Assembly (NCBI GenBank): GCA_947493165.1
Contig: CANLPY010000001.1
Location: 1,116,001 to 1,180,000, forward strand
Direction of reading: 5' to 3'
Source of the DNA: an uncultured Erythrobacter sp.
GTDB taxonomy: Bacteria > Pseudomonadota > Alphaproteobacteria > Sphingomonadales > Sphingomonadaceae
DNA length: 64,000 nt
This document shows, in pieces, positions 34,125 through 42,760 of the stretch. The notes beneath the pieces are model-generated. The model saw nothing but the letters and a program-made list of their open reading frames with translations, made no database searches and had not been told where the DNA came from. Position 1 is the stretch's first letter. Every line of letters starts with the position of its first letter. The position numbers and the translations under genes are program-made.

Positions 34125-35708
34125 TCAGAATTCCAGCGCTTTGACCAGTTTCACGCCCTCAACCTGCTCAGCCTCGGCGATGACTTCATCCGAGATCGGC
34201 TGATCGAGCGAGAGCAGCAGCACCGCCTCTCCGCCTGCATCGCGCCGGCCCAAGTGGAACGTGCCAATGTTGACGCCGTGATTGCCCAGCAGCGTACCGA
34301 TGCGGCCAATAAAGCCCGGTGCATCTTCATTGACGACATACATCATGTGGCCATCAAGGTCGGCTTCAATCCCGATCCCGAAAATCTCAACCAGACGCGG
34401 CGCAGTGTTGCCAAACAAAGTGCCCGCGACCGAGCGAGGACCTTGCTCTGTCTCTACGGTGACGCGGACGAGCGTGTTATACGCGCCCTCGCGCTCATGG
34501 CGCACTTCGCTGACGTCCAGCCCGCGCTCTTTGGCGAGGTACGGCGCGTTGACCATGTTCACCGTGTCGGAATAACGGCGCATCAAGCCGGCCAGAACAG
34601 CGCCGCTGATCGGCTTGCCATTCAGCGCGGCGGCCGCGCCTTCGCGCTCAATGCTGATCTTGGTGAGATTGCCGTGGGCCAGCTGTCCCACCAGTGACCC
34701 AAGCTTCTCAGCCAGCGCCATGTAAGGCTTCAGCTTCGGCGCTTCTTCCGCCGAAAGCGATGGCATGTTAAGCGCATTCGTGACGCCGCCATTGACCAGA
34801 TAATCGGCCATTTGCTCGGCCACCTGCAGCGCGACATTGACCTGTGCTTCTGTAGTGGAGGCCCCTAGGTGCGGCGTGCAGATGAAGTTTGGCGCGCCGA
34901 ACAGCGGGTTTTCTTTCGCGGGTTCTTCGGCAAACACATCGAGCGCAGCGGCCGCAACTTGGCCGCTTTCGAGGCAATCTTTCAGCGCCGCTTCGTCGAT
35001 CAACCCGCCCCGCGCACAGTTCACAATGCGGATGCCGGGCTTGGCATTCTCCAGCCGCTCTCGGCTAAGGATATTGCGCGTCTGATCGGTTAGCGGGGTG
35101 TGCAGCGAGACGAAGTCTGCGCGGCTTAGCAGCGTATCCAGGTCAACCTTCTCAACGCCAATTTCAATCGCGCGGTCCTCTGTCAGGAAAGGATCGTAAG
35201 CGATCACTTTCATTTTGAGGCCCAGCGCGCGCGATGCGACAATTGCGCCAATATTGCCTGCGCCGATCAGGCCCAAGGTCTTGCCAGTAACTTCGACGCC
35301 CATGAAGTCCTTCTTGGGCCATTCGCCTGCCTGCGTGCGGGTGTTCGCCGCCGGGATTTGCCGGGCGAGCGCCATGATCATTGCGATCGCGTGCTCTGCA
35401 GTGGTGATCGAATTGCCGAACGGCGTGTTCATCACAACCACGCCCTTGCCGCTGGCATAGGGGATATCGACATTGTCGACGCCAATGCCTGCGCGGCCAA
35501 TGACTTTAAGGTTCGTCGCCGCGTCCAGCACAGCCGGTGTCACCGTGGTTGAGCTACGGATCGCAAGCCCGTGATAATCGCCAATCCGCGCGATCAACTC
35601 TTCCGGTGTTTCGCCGGTGATCACATCAACGTCGCAGCCGCGCTCTTCAAAGATACGCGCGGCGTTTGGGTCCATCTTGTCGGAAATGAGTACTTTTGGT
35701 TTGGTCAT
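34125..35708 (-). CDS. serA: D-3-phosphoglycerate dehydrogenase
   Basis: The first step of serine synthesis. The 527-residue protein has the long type I layout: NAD-binding catalytic part with LGLIGAGNIGAIVASRA and CARGGLIDE, an intervening domain (about 320-450), and a C-terminal ACT domain (about 455-525, MYVVNEDAPGFIGRIGTLLG) for serine feedback. AAGGAA precedes ATG 35708. It follows serC by 84 bases on the same strand, so serC-serA is an operon under the serC leader. Confidence 0.96.
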   Translation of the reverse strand: MTKPKVLISDKMDPNAARIFEERGCDVDVITGETPEELIARIGDYHGLAIRSSTTVTPAVLDAATNLKVIGRAGIGVDNVDIPYASGKGVVVMNTPFGNSITTAEHAIAMIMALARQIPAANTRTQAGEWPKKDFMGVEVTGKTLGLIGAGNIGAIVASRALGLKMKVIAYDPFLTEDRAIEIGVEKVDLDTLLSRADFVSLHTPLTDQTRNILSRERLENAKPGIRIVNCARGGLIDEAALKDCLESGQVAAAALDVFAEEPAKENPLFGAPNFICTPHLGASTTEAQVNVALQVAEQMADYLVNGGVTNALNMPSLSAEEAPKLKPYMALAEKLGSLVGQLAHGNLTKISIEREGAAAALNGKPISGAVLAGLMRRYSDTVNMVNAPYLAKERGLDVSEVRHEREGAYNTLVRVTVETEQGPRSVAGTLFGNTAPRLVEIFGIGIEADLDGHMMYVVNEDAPGFIGRIGTLLGNHGVNIGTFHLGRRDAGGEAVLLLSLDQPISDEVIAEAEQVEGVKLVKALEF

Positions 35709-35792
35709 GGTAAATTCCTTACCCCACCCTGCCTAAAGCTAGATCGGGGTTATATAGGGGAGGCGGCGGCCCGTGATGGGGCCGCCAGCTAG

Positions 35793-36968
35793 CTAGCCGT
35801 TTTGGAGTTCGGATTGCACATGGGCATAGGCCCATTCGATCCACGGCAAGAGACGTTTCAGATCCTCTTGCTCGACCGTACCTCCGCACCAAATGCGCAA
35901 GGACGGCGGAGCGTCGCGGTAGCCGTTGAAGTCATAGCCAACATGCCGTTCTTCCAGCATTTTGACGATCTTCTTCGGTACGGCGGCCTGATCTTCAGCG
36001 GACAGGTTTTCGTACCAATCGCCAGTGAACTTCATGCACACGCCGGTGTTGGTACGCTTGGCCGGATCGCTGACCATGTTTTTCAGCCAAGGCGTCGCCT
36101 CAATCCAATCACCCACGATTTTCGCGTTGGCATCGGCGCGTTCAAACATCGCCTTGCGCCCGCCCAGCGCCTGCGCCCATTCGAGCGCCGCGATGTAATC
36201 TTCGGTCGCCAGCAAAGACGGCGTGTTGATCGTCGCGCCTTCAAAGATGCCGCGATTGATCTTATCGCCCTTCTTCAGGCGGAAGAGCTTAGGCAGCGGC
36301 CATTCAGGATCATAGCTTTCGATCCGTTCAATCGCTTTGGGCGAGAGGATCAGCATGCCGTGCTGCGCCTCTGATCCCATCACTTTCTGCCAGGAATAGG
36401 TCGTCGCATCGAGCTTCGCCCAATCCATTTCCTGCGCAAAGATCGCGCTGGTGGCATCGTTGATGGTTACGCCCTTACGGCCCGGCTCCAGCCAGTCCGT
36501 GTTCGGGATTTTCGCGCCAGAAGTCGTGCCGTTCCAGGTGAAGACAACGTCGTTGTCTTGCGGGATCGAGTGAAGATCAGGTATCTCGCCATAATCGGCA
36601 TCCAGCACCTGCAAGTTAGGCAGCTTCAGCTGCTTCACCGCATCCTGGATCCAGACATTCCCGAAGCTTTCCCAAGCCGCAACGGTCGCCGGACCTTGGC
36701 CCAGCATGGTCCACATCGCGCATTCCAGCGCGCCCGTGTCAGAAGCGGGCATGATGCCAACGAGGTAATCCTCGGGCACGCCCAGCATCTCTTTGCTGAG
36801 GTCAATCGCATACTTCAGACGCGACTTGCCGACAGCTGAGCGGTGTGAGCGCCCGAGCGATTCGGTCTTAAGTTTATCAAGGGACCATCCGGGGAATTTA
36901 ACCGTGGGACCGGATGAAAATTGCGGACGAGCAGGCTTGAGCGCTGGCTCGGCAGGTAGTTCAGTCAT
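35793..36968 (-). CDS. serC: phosphoserine aminotransferase
   Basis: Transaminates 3-phosphohydroxypyruvate with glutamate. A 391-residue PLP enzyme of the alphaproteobacterial class, starting MTELPAEPALKPARPQFSSG. Family segments include PASDTGALECAMWTMLG and VTINDATSAIFAQEMDW, with the PLP lysine in SWQKVMGSEAQHG. An in-frame ATG exists 138 bases upstream, but AAGGAGAG placed 6 bases before ATG 36968 and the leader hairpin confirm this start. Confidence 0.95.
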   Translation of the reverse strand: MTELPAEPALKPARPQFSSGPTVKFPGWSLDKLKTESLGRSHRSAVGKSRLKYAIDLSKEMLGVPEDYLVGIMPASDTGALECAMWTMLGQGPATVAAWESFGNVWIQDAVKQLKLPNLQVLDADYGEIPDLHSIPQDNDVVFTWNGTTSGAKIPNTDWLEPGRKGVTINDATSAIFAQEMDWAKLDATTYSWQKVMGSEAQHGMLILSPKAIERIESYDPEWPLPKLFRLKKGDKINRGIFEGATINTPSLLATEDYIAALEWAQALGGRKAMFERADANAKIVGDWIEATPWLKNMVSDPAKRTNTGVCMKFTGDWYENLSAEDQAAVPKKIVKMLEERHVGYDFNGYRDAPPSLRIWCGGTVEQEDLKRLLPWIEWAYAHVQSELQNG

Positions 36969-37022
36969 GTATTCTCTCCTTACAGAGAGCTCGCGCGGCG
37001 TTGGGACCGCGTGGCCCGTCGG
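36969..37022 (-). ncRNA. serC leader RNA element
   Basis: Upstream of serC the transcript carries a hairpin CGCGG-loop-CCGCG (37007-37011 with 36994-36998) whose loop reads TCCCAACG, then GAGCTC, then a second hairpin CTCTC-TGTAAG-GAGAG (36989-36974) that contains the Shine-Dalgarno. This layout matches what I recall of the alphaproteobacterial serC motif described by comparative genomics. Pairing of the ribosome site suggests translational control; the ligand or trigger is unknown. Confidence 0.72.
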
Positions 37023-37024
37023 CG

Positions 37025-37052
37025 GCACTAGAGATGCTGGTCGGAGAGTCAA
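37025..37052 (-). promoter_or_regulatory. probable promoter of serC-serA
   Basis: On the minus strand, TTGACT (37047-37052), a 16-base spacer and TAGTGC (37025-37030) precede the serC leader by a few bases. The -35 is good and the -10 weak. Confidence 0.45.
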
Positions 37053-37137
37053 TTGGTATGTTTGTTTCATGCACATCATCCCAAGCGCGCAAAACAAACT
37101 CGCCAACGCCCGCGCAACATTCTATGCCGCGATCAAC

Positions 37138-38331
37138 ATGGAAATACCCGATCTTCGCATTGCCTTGTTCTCTGGCAATTATAATTACACCCGCGACGGG
37201 GCAAACCAGGCGCTCAACCGCCTTGTCGGCTCTTTGTTGGACCTTGGCGCAGCGGTGCGCATCTATGCGCCGACTGTCGACGAACCCGATTTTGAACCGA
37301 CCGGCGATCTGATCAGCCTGCCAAGCTGGCCCATGCCGGTAAAAGGGCGCAGTGAATATCGCTTGCCAACCGGCTTAAATCGCAAAGTCCGGCGCGATCT
37401 TGAAAAGTTCAAGCCGAATATCGTTCATTTGTCATCGCCCGACCCATCCGGCCACGCTGCCCTGCGCTGGGCGCAAGACCATGATGTTCCGGTGCTGTCT
37501 TCGGTCCACACTCGGTTTGAAACCTACCCGCAATATTACAATATGGGCTTTTTGGAGCCGCTTTTGGTGATGATGTTGAGACGGTTCTACAATCGCTGCG
37601 ACGCATTGGTTGCACCGTCACAAAGCATGATCGACGAATTGCTTCAGCAAAAGATGCACGATGATATCGGCCTTTGGACGCGCGGAGTGGATCGGACAAT
37701 TTTCGATCCTTCCAAGCGGGATCTGGAATGGCGGCGCAGCCTTGGCCTAGAAGATGACGATATTGCTATCGTTTTCCTCGGCCGTTTGGTGATGGAAAAG
37801 GGCTTGGATGTCTTTGCCGACAGCATCATTGAGCTACGCAAACGACAAGCCCCGCACAAGGTTCTGGTAATTGGCGATGGCCCGGCGCGCGGCTGGTTTG
37901 AAGAGGCATTGCCGGGCGGTATCTTCGCTGGGTTTCAAACCGGCGCTGATTTGGGCCGCGCACTGGCAAGCGGCGATGTGTTCTTCAACCCATCTATCAC
38001 TGAGACATTCGGCAATGTGACGCTGGAGGCGATGGCCAGCGGCCTGCCTGTGGTCGCCGCCGGAGCAACGGGCGCATCAAGCCTAGTCGATGATTGGGAG
38101 ACGGGTCGTCTCGTTCCTCCTGGTCAAACGCAAGGGTTTGCAGAGGCTTTGGCGCCCTATTGCACTAATCACGATTTGCGTGCGCGTCACGGCGCAGCGG
38201 GCGAAGCGAGATCCCGCGAGTACAGCTGGGAAGCGATCAACCGCGTGGTTGCGGATATCTATGTCCGGCTGGTCGAAGAACGGCAGGCGATTATCGCCAA
38301 GGAAATGGCTGAGGAAAATTCCGCAGCCTAG
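37138..38331 (+). CDS. glycosyltransferase, GT4 family
   Basis: A 397-residue retaining glycosyltransferase of GT-B fold. The N-terminus IALFSGNYNYTRDGANQAL, the middle HLSSPDPSGHAALRWA, FLGRLVMEKGLDVFADSI and the nucleotide-sugar E-x7-E motif in ETFGNVTLEAMASGLPVV are clear. Similar to alpha-mannosyl or sulfoquinovosyl transferases acting on lipids. The frame opens much earlier across the serC leader; ATG 37138 begins the domain, and ATG 37069 is another option. It is divergent from serC; no other sugar gene is near. Confidence 0.86.
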   Translation: MEIPDLRIALFSGNYNYTRDGANQALNRLVGSLLDLGAAVRIYAPTVDEPDFEPTGDLISLPSWPMPVKGRSEYRLPTGLNRKVRRDLEKFKPNIVHLSSPDPSGHAALRWAQDHDVPVLSSVHTRFETYPQYYNMGFLEPLLVMMLRRFYNRCDALVAPSQSMIDELLQQKMHDDIGLWTRGVDRTIFDPSKRDLEWRRSLGLEDDDIAIVFLGRLVMEKGLDVFADSIIELRKRQAPHKVLVIGDGPARGWFEEALPGGIFAGFQTGADLGRALASGDVFFNPSITETFGNVTLEAMASGLPVVAAGATGASSLVDDWETGRLVPPGQTQGFAEALAPYCTNHDLRARHGAAGEARSREYSWEAINRVVADIYVRLVEERQAIIAKEMAEENSAA

Positions 38332-38338
38332 CTCGCAC

Positions 38339-38767
38339 CTACTTTAGCACGCCCGCACGCCGCATTTTGCCTGCATACCAGAGCAAGAAGATCGTCGATG
38401 CCCAAATCGCTATGACCAAAGGCCAGCTCTGCAGGCTTTCTGGCACCTCAACCAGCAGCTGCTGATAGATGGTCGTTCCGACCAAGCCGACAACGGCAAT
38501 AACCAGCGCCGAAACAGCGAAACGTGACCCTGCCAGCAGCAGGAGTGAGCCCGCAATCGCTCCCCACACGCCGAGCGCCCACATGGTGTTAGCCCACAGA
38601 GGGTAGCTATTGAAGAAAGCGATTTGGTCGGCCGTCATGCCAAGATCGGCCAGTTTTCCAAGCCGCGTCATTGTGTAGCTGAAACCGCCCATCGCGTTGA
38701 ACAACAACGTAAGGACGCCCACCACCCACAGGTGCCACGGTGCGCGTTTGTTACCCATTTCGTTCAT
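38339..38767 (-). CDS. four-span membrane protein, unknown function
   Basis: A 142-residue integral membrane protein with hydrophobic segments about 12-32, 55-78, 83-103 and 112-132, and a basic C-terminus (KMRRAGVLK). Between spans 1 and 2 lies TMTRLGKLADLGMTADQIAFF. It may belong to the DoxX-like superfamily, but I see no defining motif. It converges on the glycosyltransferase gene with 7 bases between the stops. A real gene by its membrane pattern and position. Confidence 0.7.
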   Translation of the reverse strand: MNEMGNKRAPWHLWVVGVLTLLFNAMGGFSYTMTRLGKLADLGMTADQIAFFNSYPLWANTMWALGVWGAIAGSLLLLAGSRFAVSALVIAVVGLVGTTIYQQLLVEVPESLQSWPLVIAIWASTIFLLWYAGKMRRAGVLK

Positions 38768-38866
38768 AGCTATCCCCCCATGCCATCTCTGAACCGGACG
38801 GCTGTGGGAGGGACACTATCATTAAGTGCAAATTGTGCAACTCAGCGACAATTGACCTTACAAATA

Positions 38867-39658
38867 TTACATTCTTTCAATGCGTTTCGCGACTTCATCA
38901 ATGATGTCGACGATTTCGTTCATCGCATTCTGATCGAGCTTCCCAGCACGCGCACGATTTTTCAGCACTGTGCCAAGATTGCCCATCGCACGAAACAGAT
39001 CGGGCGAGCGTTCCTTCACCTTTTCGGCACGGTCGCCGTGCTCGTTAATCCGGCCCATCAGCTGATCGACCTCTTCCACGCGCTCAGCCAGCTCAGCCTT
39101 GCCAGACTTGGTCGCTTTGAACGGCTTCTTGCCGCTCGTCTCGCTATCTTCTGTCTTGGCTTTGGACTTGGCCGGTTTGATCTTGCCCTCTTCCTCGAGC
39201 ATTTGCAGCGTCGGATAGACCGCGCCCGGGCTTGGCGCATAGCCGCCAGCTGTCATATCTTCGATTGCCTTGATCAGCTCGTAGCCGTGGCGCGGTTCTT
39301 CATTGATCAGCGCCAACAATGCGAGGCGCAATTCGCCCTGGCCAAACATGCGCCCGCGACGCTTGCGGCGCTTGGGGCTATCTTGCCAATCTCGCTTGAA
39401 TTTGCGGGCACTGAAACGAATGTCATCTTCCCAGTCATTGGCAGCTGATGCCGCAATCATTGCGATCATCGGTCCTAGCCCGTTCCAGCTGTTGCTCCTG
39501 TTCCTGCGTCTACCAGGCATTTCATCCTCCATTTCAACATCAACATTCACGTCGACATCGACGTCAACATCGACATCAAAGTCCTCACCCTCTGGCCGTT
39601 CAGGAATGTTCCCTTCCAAAGGTGTCTCGTCTTTCGCTTGATCTGAACGTCTACCCAT
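38867..39658 (-). CDS. PadR family transcriptional regulator with Asp-Val repeat
   Basis: A 263-residue protein. The PadR winged helix (about 118-185) reads LRLALLALINEEPRHGYELIKAIEDM ... SPGAVYPTLQMLEEEG, split by usual family spacing, followed by a charged, helical C-terminal part. The N-terminal 100 residues are extra: a run of Asp-Val pairs (residues about 33-46, DVDVDVDVDVNVDVE) and a basic stretch GRRRNRSN. ATG 39658 was chosen over upstream frames. A repeated AGATATATCTTAG site lies just before it, so it probably represses itself. Confidence 0.82.
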   Translation of the reverse strand: MGRRSDQAKDETPLEGNIPERPEGEDFDVDVDVDVDVNVDVEMEDEMPGRRRNRSNSWNGLGPMIAMIAASAANDWEDDIRFSARKFKRDWQDSPKRRKRRGRMFGQGELRLALLALINEEPRHGYELIKAIEDMTAGGYAPSPGAVYPTLQMLEEEGKIKPAKSKAKTEDSETSGKKPFKATKSGKAELAERVEEVDQLMGRINEHGDRAEKVKERSPDLFRAMGNLGTVLKNRARAGKLDQNAMNEIVDIIDEVAKRIERM

Positions 39659-39671
39659 TTCATTCAACTCC

Positions 39672-39705
39672 AGATATTTCTTAGTGCACCAAAGATATAT
39701 CTTAG
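39672..39705. promoter_or_regulatory. tandem 13-bp operator for the PadR regulator
   Basis: AGATATTTCTTAG (39672-39684) and AGATATATCTTAG (39693-39705) differ at one base and start 21 bases apart, two helical turns, so dimers would bind the same DNA face. Each is partly palindromic (AGATATATCT). The site begins 14 bases upstream of the PadR start. Confidence 0.6.
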
Positions 39706-39764
39706 ACCTATCATTGCAAGAGGTGGATGGCATTTTCCGACAAGCGTCCTATCAGGGCCGACCA

Positions 39765-41114
39765 ATGTCAGACTTGTTCGGAAATGATGCGCCCGCGCCT
39801 GAAAGAGGTAATGAGCCGCGAGTCGATGCGCCGCTGGCGGACCGGCTGCGCCCGCGCGACCTCAGGGAGATCATCGGACAAGAGCATTTGACCGGGCCGA
39901 CCGGTGCGATTGGCCGGATGGTGGCGGCGGGCAAGCTATCTAGCATGATCCTGTGGGGACCGCCGGGCACGGGCAAAACCAGCATAGCGCGGCTTCTTGC
40001 CGACGCGGTTGGGATGCGGTTCGTCTCGATCAGCGCGGTGTTTTCAGGCGTAGCCGACCTTAAAAAGGCCTTTGCGGAAGCCGACAAGCTGGCAAGCGCA
40101 GGCCAAGGGAATAAGGTCCGCACGCTACTGTTCGTGGATGAAATCCACCGCTTCAACCGCGCGCAGCAAGACGGCTTCCTACCCTTTGTGGAGCGCGGTA
40201 CGGTGACACTGGTCGGCGCGACGACGGAAAACCCCAGCTTTGAACTCAACGCCGCTTTGCTCAGCCGCAGCCAAGTGCTGATCCTTGAGCGATTGAGCCA
40301 CGATGCTTTGGAGGCGCTGCTGGCGCGCGGCGAGGCTTTGGAAGGCCCTTTGCCCCTAACCGAAGAGGCACGCGCCGCCCTGATTGCGAGCGCGGATGGC
40401 GATGGGCGCTTTTTGCTGGGTCAGGCGGAAACGCTTTACAACGCGGCGCTAACCGAACCACTCGACCCGGCAGCGCTAGGCCAATTCCTCCAGCGCCGCG
40501 TGGCCGTGTACGACAAGAACCGTGAGGGCCATTACAACCTAATCAGCGCGCTACACAAATCCTTGCGCGGTTCTGATCCGCAGGCCGCGCTCTACTATAT
40601 GGCTCGGATGCTTACCGCTGGTGAGGAGCCGATGTATGTTCTGCGCCGCTTGGTTCGGTTTGCCAGCGAAGATATTGGCCTGGCTGATCCAAATGCGCTT
40701 ACCCAATGCCTAGCGGCCAAGGACGCCTATGAATTTCTCGGCAGCCCAGAGGGTGAGCTCGCGATTGTTCAGGCCTGCCTCTATCTCGCCACCGCACCCA
40801 AATCGAACGCCGCCTATGCCGCACAAAAGGCCGCGTTCAAATCCGCACGCGAAACCGGCAGCCTGATGCCGCCGCAAAACATCCTCAACGCCCCGACCAA
40901 ACTGATGAAAGACATCGGTTATGGCAAAGGCTATGCCTACGATCACAACAGCGAAGACGGGTTTTCAGGCGACAATTACTGGCCCGAAGACATGGAGCCG
41001 CAAACTTATTATGAACCTGCAGAACGCGGGTTTGAGCGCAAAGTGAAGGAACGGATCGACTATTGGAGCAGGCTGCGCAGTGAACGCCAGACGCGAGCTT
41101 CCAAAGATGCGTGA
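39765..41114 (+). CDS. rarA: replication-associated recombination protein A (AAA ATPase, MgsA)
   Basis: A 449-residue clamp-loader-like ATPase acting at stalled replication forks. Signatures: LADRLRPRDLREIIGQEHLTG, Walker A GPPGTGKTS, Walker B LLFVDEIHRFN, sensor GATTENPSFELN, and the C-terminal tetramer domain (SALHKSLRGSDPQAALYYMARML). ATG 39765 gives the family start; the frame continues upstream through the operator region. The stop overlaps the next gene by 8 bases. Confidence 0.95.
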   Translation: MSDLFGNDAPAPERGNEPRVDAPLADRLRPRDLREIIGQEHLTGPTGAIGRMVAAGKLSSMILWGPPGTGKTSIARLLADAVGMRFVSISAVFSGVADLKKAFAEADKLASAGQGNKVRTLLFVDEIHRFNRAQQDGFLPFVERGTVTLVGATTENPSFELNAALLSRSQVLILERLSHDALEALLARGEALEGPLPLTEEARAALIASADGDGRFLLGQAETLYNAALTEPLDPAALGQFLQRRVAVYDKNREGHYNLISALHKSLRGSDPQAALYYMARMLTAGEEPMYVLRRLVRFASEDIGLADPNALTQCLAAKDAYEFLGSPEGELAIVQACLYLATAPKSNAAYAAQKAAFKSARETGSLMPPQNILNAPTKLMKDIGYGKGYAYDHNSEDGFSGDNYWPEDMEPQTYYEPAERGFERKVKERIDYWSRLRSERQTRASKDA

Positions 41115-41991
41115 TTTCGACCATTTCCTCGCCATCGATTGGTCAGGTGCCAAAGGAGAACGTCACAAGGGTATCGCCCTTGCCATCGCAGATGCGAAAG
41201 GCGGTCCGCCTGTTCTGGTCGAGCCACCGCATCGCGGTTGGTCGCGCGTTGATGTCCTCGAAATTTTAAAGAATGACATTCCGCGCAGCACGCTGATCGG
41301 CATTGATCTGGGCATCAGCCTACCGTTTGAAGATGTCGGCGCGTATTTTCCCGGATGGGACCGCAGCCCAAAACACGCCAACGCGCTGTGGGCCCTGATC
41401 GATGAGATTTGCGCCGATGATCCGCATTTGGGCGCGCACAGCTTTCTGGCCCATCCAGAAGCCGCGCGTTACTTCCGCCATAGCAAGGAAGATGTCGGCG
41501 ATCGCTTTCACTTGGACGATGCGATCACGCGAGAAGGGCGTTTTCGTCAGGCAGAAACCGCTCAGCGTGCGCAAAAGTGCAGACCGGTTAGCAATTTCAA
41601 CTTAGTGGGAGCCGCACAGGTCGGCAAAAGCTCGCTCACCGGGATGCGAATGCTGCATCAGCTCAAAGGGCACTTGCCCGTCTGGCCTGTGCAGCCAATC
41701 CCAAAAATAGGATCACTTTTGGTTGAGATTTACACAGGTCTCGCTTCGAAAGAGGCAGCAGATTTGGGCGCGCGCACCAAATTTCTAACCTATGCCGATT
41801 TGAACGCGGCGCTAGAAGCTCTCGGCAGCCCGCCTGTCCCTGATACGGGGGAAGTTGATGACCATTCATCCGACGCGCTGCTGACGGCCGCGTGGCTGCG
41901 CAAAGTGCATAAAGAGCCAAAGCGGTGGGAACCACGCACGCTCACAGCGGAGATTGCGCGAACCGAAGGCTGGACGTTCGGCGCCTTGTAG
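41107..41991 (+). CDS. RNase H-like fold protein (DUF429-like), unknown function
   Basis: A 294-residue protein whose acidic motifs fit an RNase H/DUF429 fold: AIDWSGAKG (D11), IGIDLGISLPFE (about 68-79) and the late DDHSSDALLTAAWL. Between them are conserved-looking basic and aromatic stretches, KCRPVSNFNLVGAAQVGKSS. It overlaps rarA by 8 bases (ATGCGTGA), so it is translated with it and could act on branched DNA or RNA; this is inference. I do not know a named family with certainty. Confidence 0.72.
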   Translation: MRDFDHFLAIDWSGAKGERHKGIALAIADAKGGPPVLVEPPHRGWSRVDVLEILKNDIPRSTLIGIDLGISLPFEDVGAYFPGWDRSPKHANALWALIDEICADDPHLGAHSFLAHPEAARYFRHSKEDVGDRFHLDDAITREGRFRQAETAQRAQKCRPVSNFNLVGAAQVGKSSLTGMRMLHQLKGHLPVWPVQPIPKIGSLLVEIYTGLASKEAADLGARTKFLTYADLNAALEALGSPPVPDTGEVDDHSSDALLTAAWLRKVHKEPKRWEPRTLTAEIARTEGWTFGAL

Positions 41992-41996
41992 AAAAC

Positions 41997-42419
41997 CTAC
42001 CGATAAAGATATGATTTATCACGGCGCTCTTTGCGGTATCCGGTTTGCCGCAAATCCTCGAGCATCGCTTCGCGCTTGCGCTCAGCCTCGGTCAGCGCTT
42101 TGCGCGCTTGCTTTTGACCATCCTTCGGCGAGCCTTGTTTACCGGGGCGGCCATTGATCAAATTGATCGTTTTGAGGTTTTCTTCGCCCACCATCGAAGG
42201 AATCAGAAAGAGATCTATGATCCATAATAGCGAGAGAATGGCCCATCCAATGAATGGGATGAGCAGCAGTAGCAGCCGCAATACACCCGACTTGGTTTTA
42301 CCCGCGTAGAACCTGTGAAGACTCAAACCGCCCAGAAAGAACCACAGGAGATAGGCCACAAGAACCGACTTCTCGTTTTCTTCAAACACCATTTGTTTGT
42401 GCGTATTTTCGTCCATCAT
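41997..42419 (-). CDS. TM2 domain-containing membrane protein
   Basis: A 140-residue protein with the TM2 signature: span 1 VLVAYLLWFFLGGLSLHRFYAG followed by KTKSGVLRLLL and span 2 LIPFIGWAILSLLWIIDLFLIP (the two helices with D in the second). The C-terminal third is highly charged and helical (KQARKALTEAERKREAMLEDL). TM2 proteins are small and of unclear function. It converges on the RNase H-like gene with 5 bases between stops. Confidence 0.87.
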   Translation of the reverse strand: MMDENTHKQMVFEENEKSVLVAYLLWFFLGGLSLHRFYAGKTKSGVLRLLLLLIPFIGWAILSLLWIIDLFLIPSMVGEENLKTINLINGRPGKQGSPKDGQKQARKALTEAERKREAMLEDLRQTGYRKERRDKSYLYR

Positions 42420-42645
42420 CCGTCCCTATATCCCATGCCCGTCTGGTCGGATAACAAATGCGGTGCAAGCGATCCTTTGGAATCATCGACGAAGCGCCGA
42501 TAACACTCGGCCTGCGCAATATGTGCAAATCGATCGTGCAAGACATTTACATGAACTGGGGACTGGACATTGACCGCGCTTTGCGGCTAGCGGGCTTCGC
42601 GTCGCGCATCACCGCTAATGCGGATTCGGTGACGGCGAGAAATGG

Positions 42646-42721
42646 GCCGGCTTAGCTCAGTTGGTAGAGCAGTTGATTTGTAATCATCAGGCCGCGCGTT
42701 CGAATCGTGCAGCCGGCACCA
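42646..42721 (+). tRNA. tRNA-Thr (anticodon TGT), CCA encoded
   Basis: Acceptor GCCGGCT/AGCCGGC, D arm GCTC-AGTTGGTA-GAGC, anticodon stem GTTGA/TCATC with loop TTTGTAA (anticodon TGT), T stem GCGCG/CGTGC around TTCGAAT, discriminator A at 42718, CCA at 42719-42721. One mismatch (U-U at 28-42) breaks the anticodon stem. Reads ACA and related threonine codons. The 226 bases before it hold no gene I can support. Confidence 0.95.
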
Positions 42722-42760
42722 TTTTCATCCGACCCCCGCAATAGCTCTATTTCAGGGACT

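Noticed and set aside
42570..42600. TTGACC as a promoter for tRNA-Thr
   Set aside because: There is no acceptable -10 box at 15-18 bases.
42458..42655. A possible 65-residue ORF before tRNA-Thr
   Set aside because: No Shine-Dalgarno or domain, and it runs into the tRNA.
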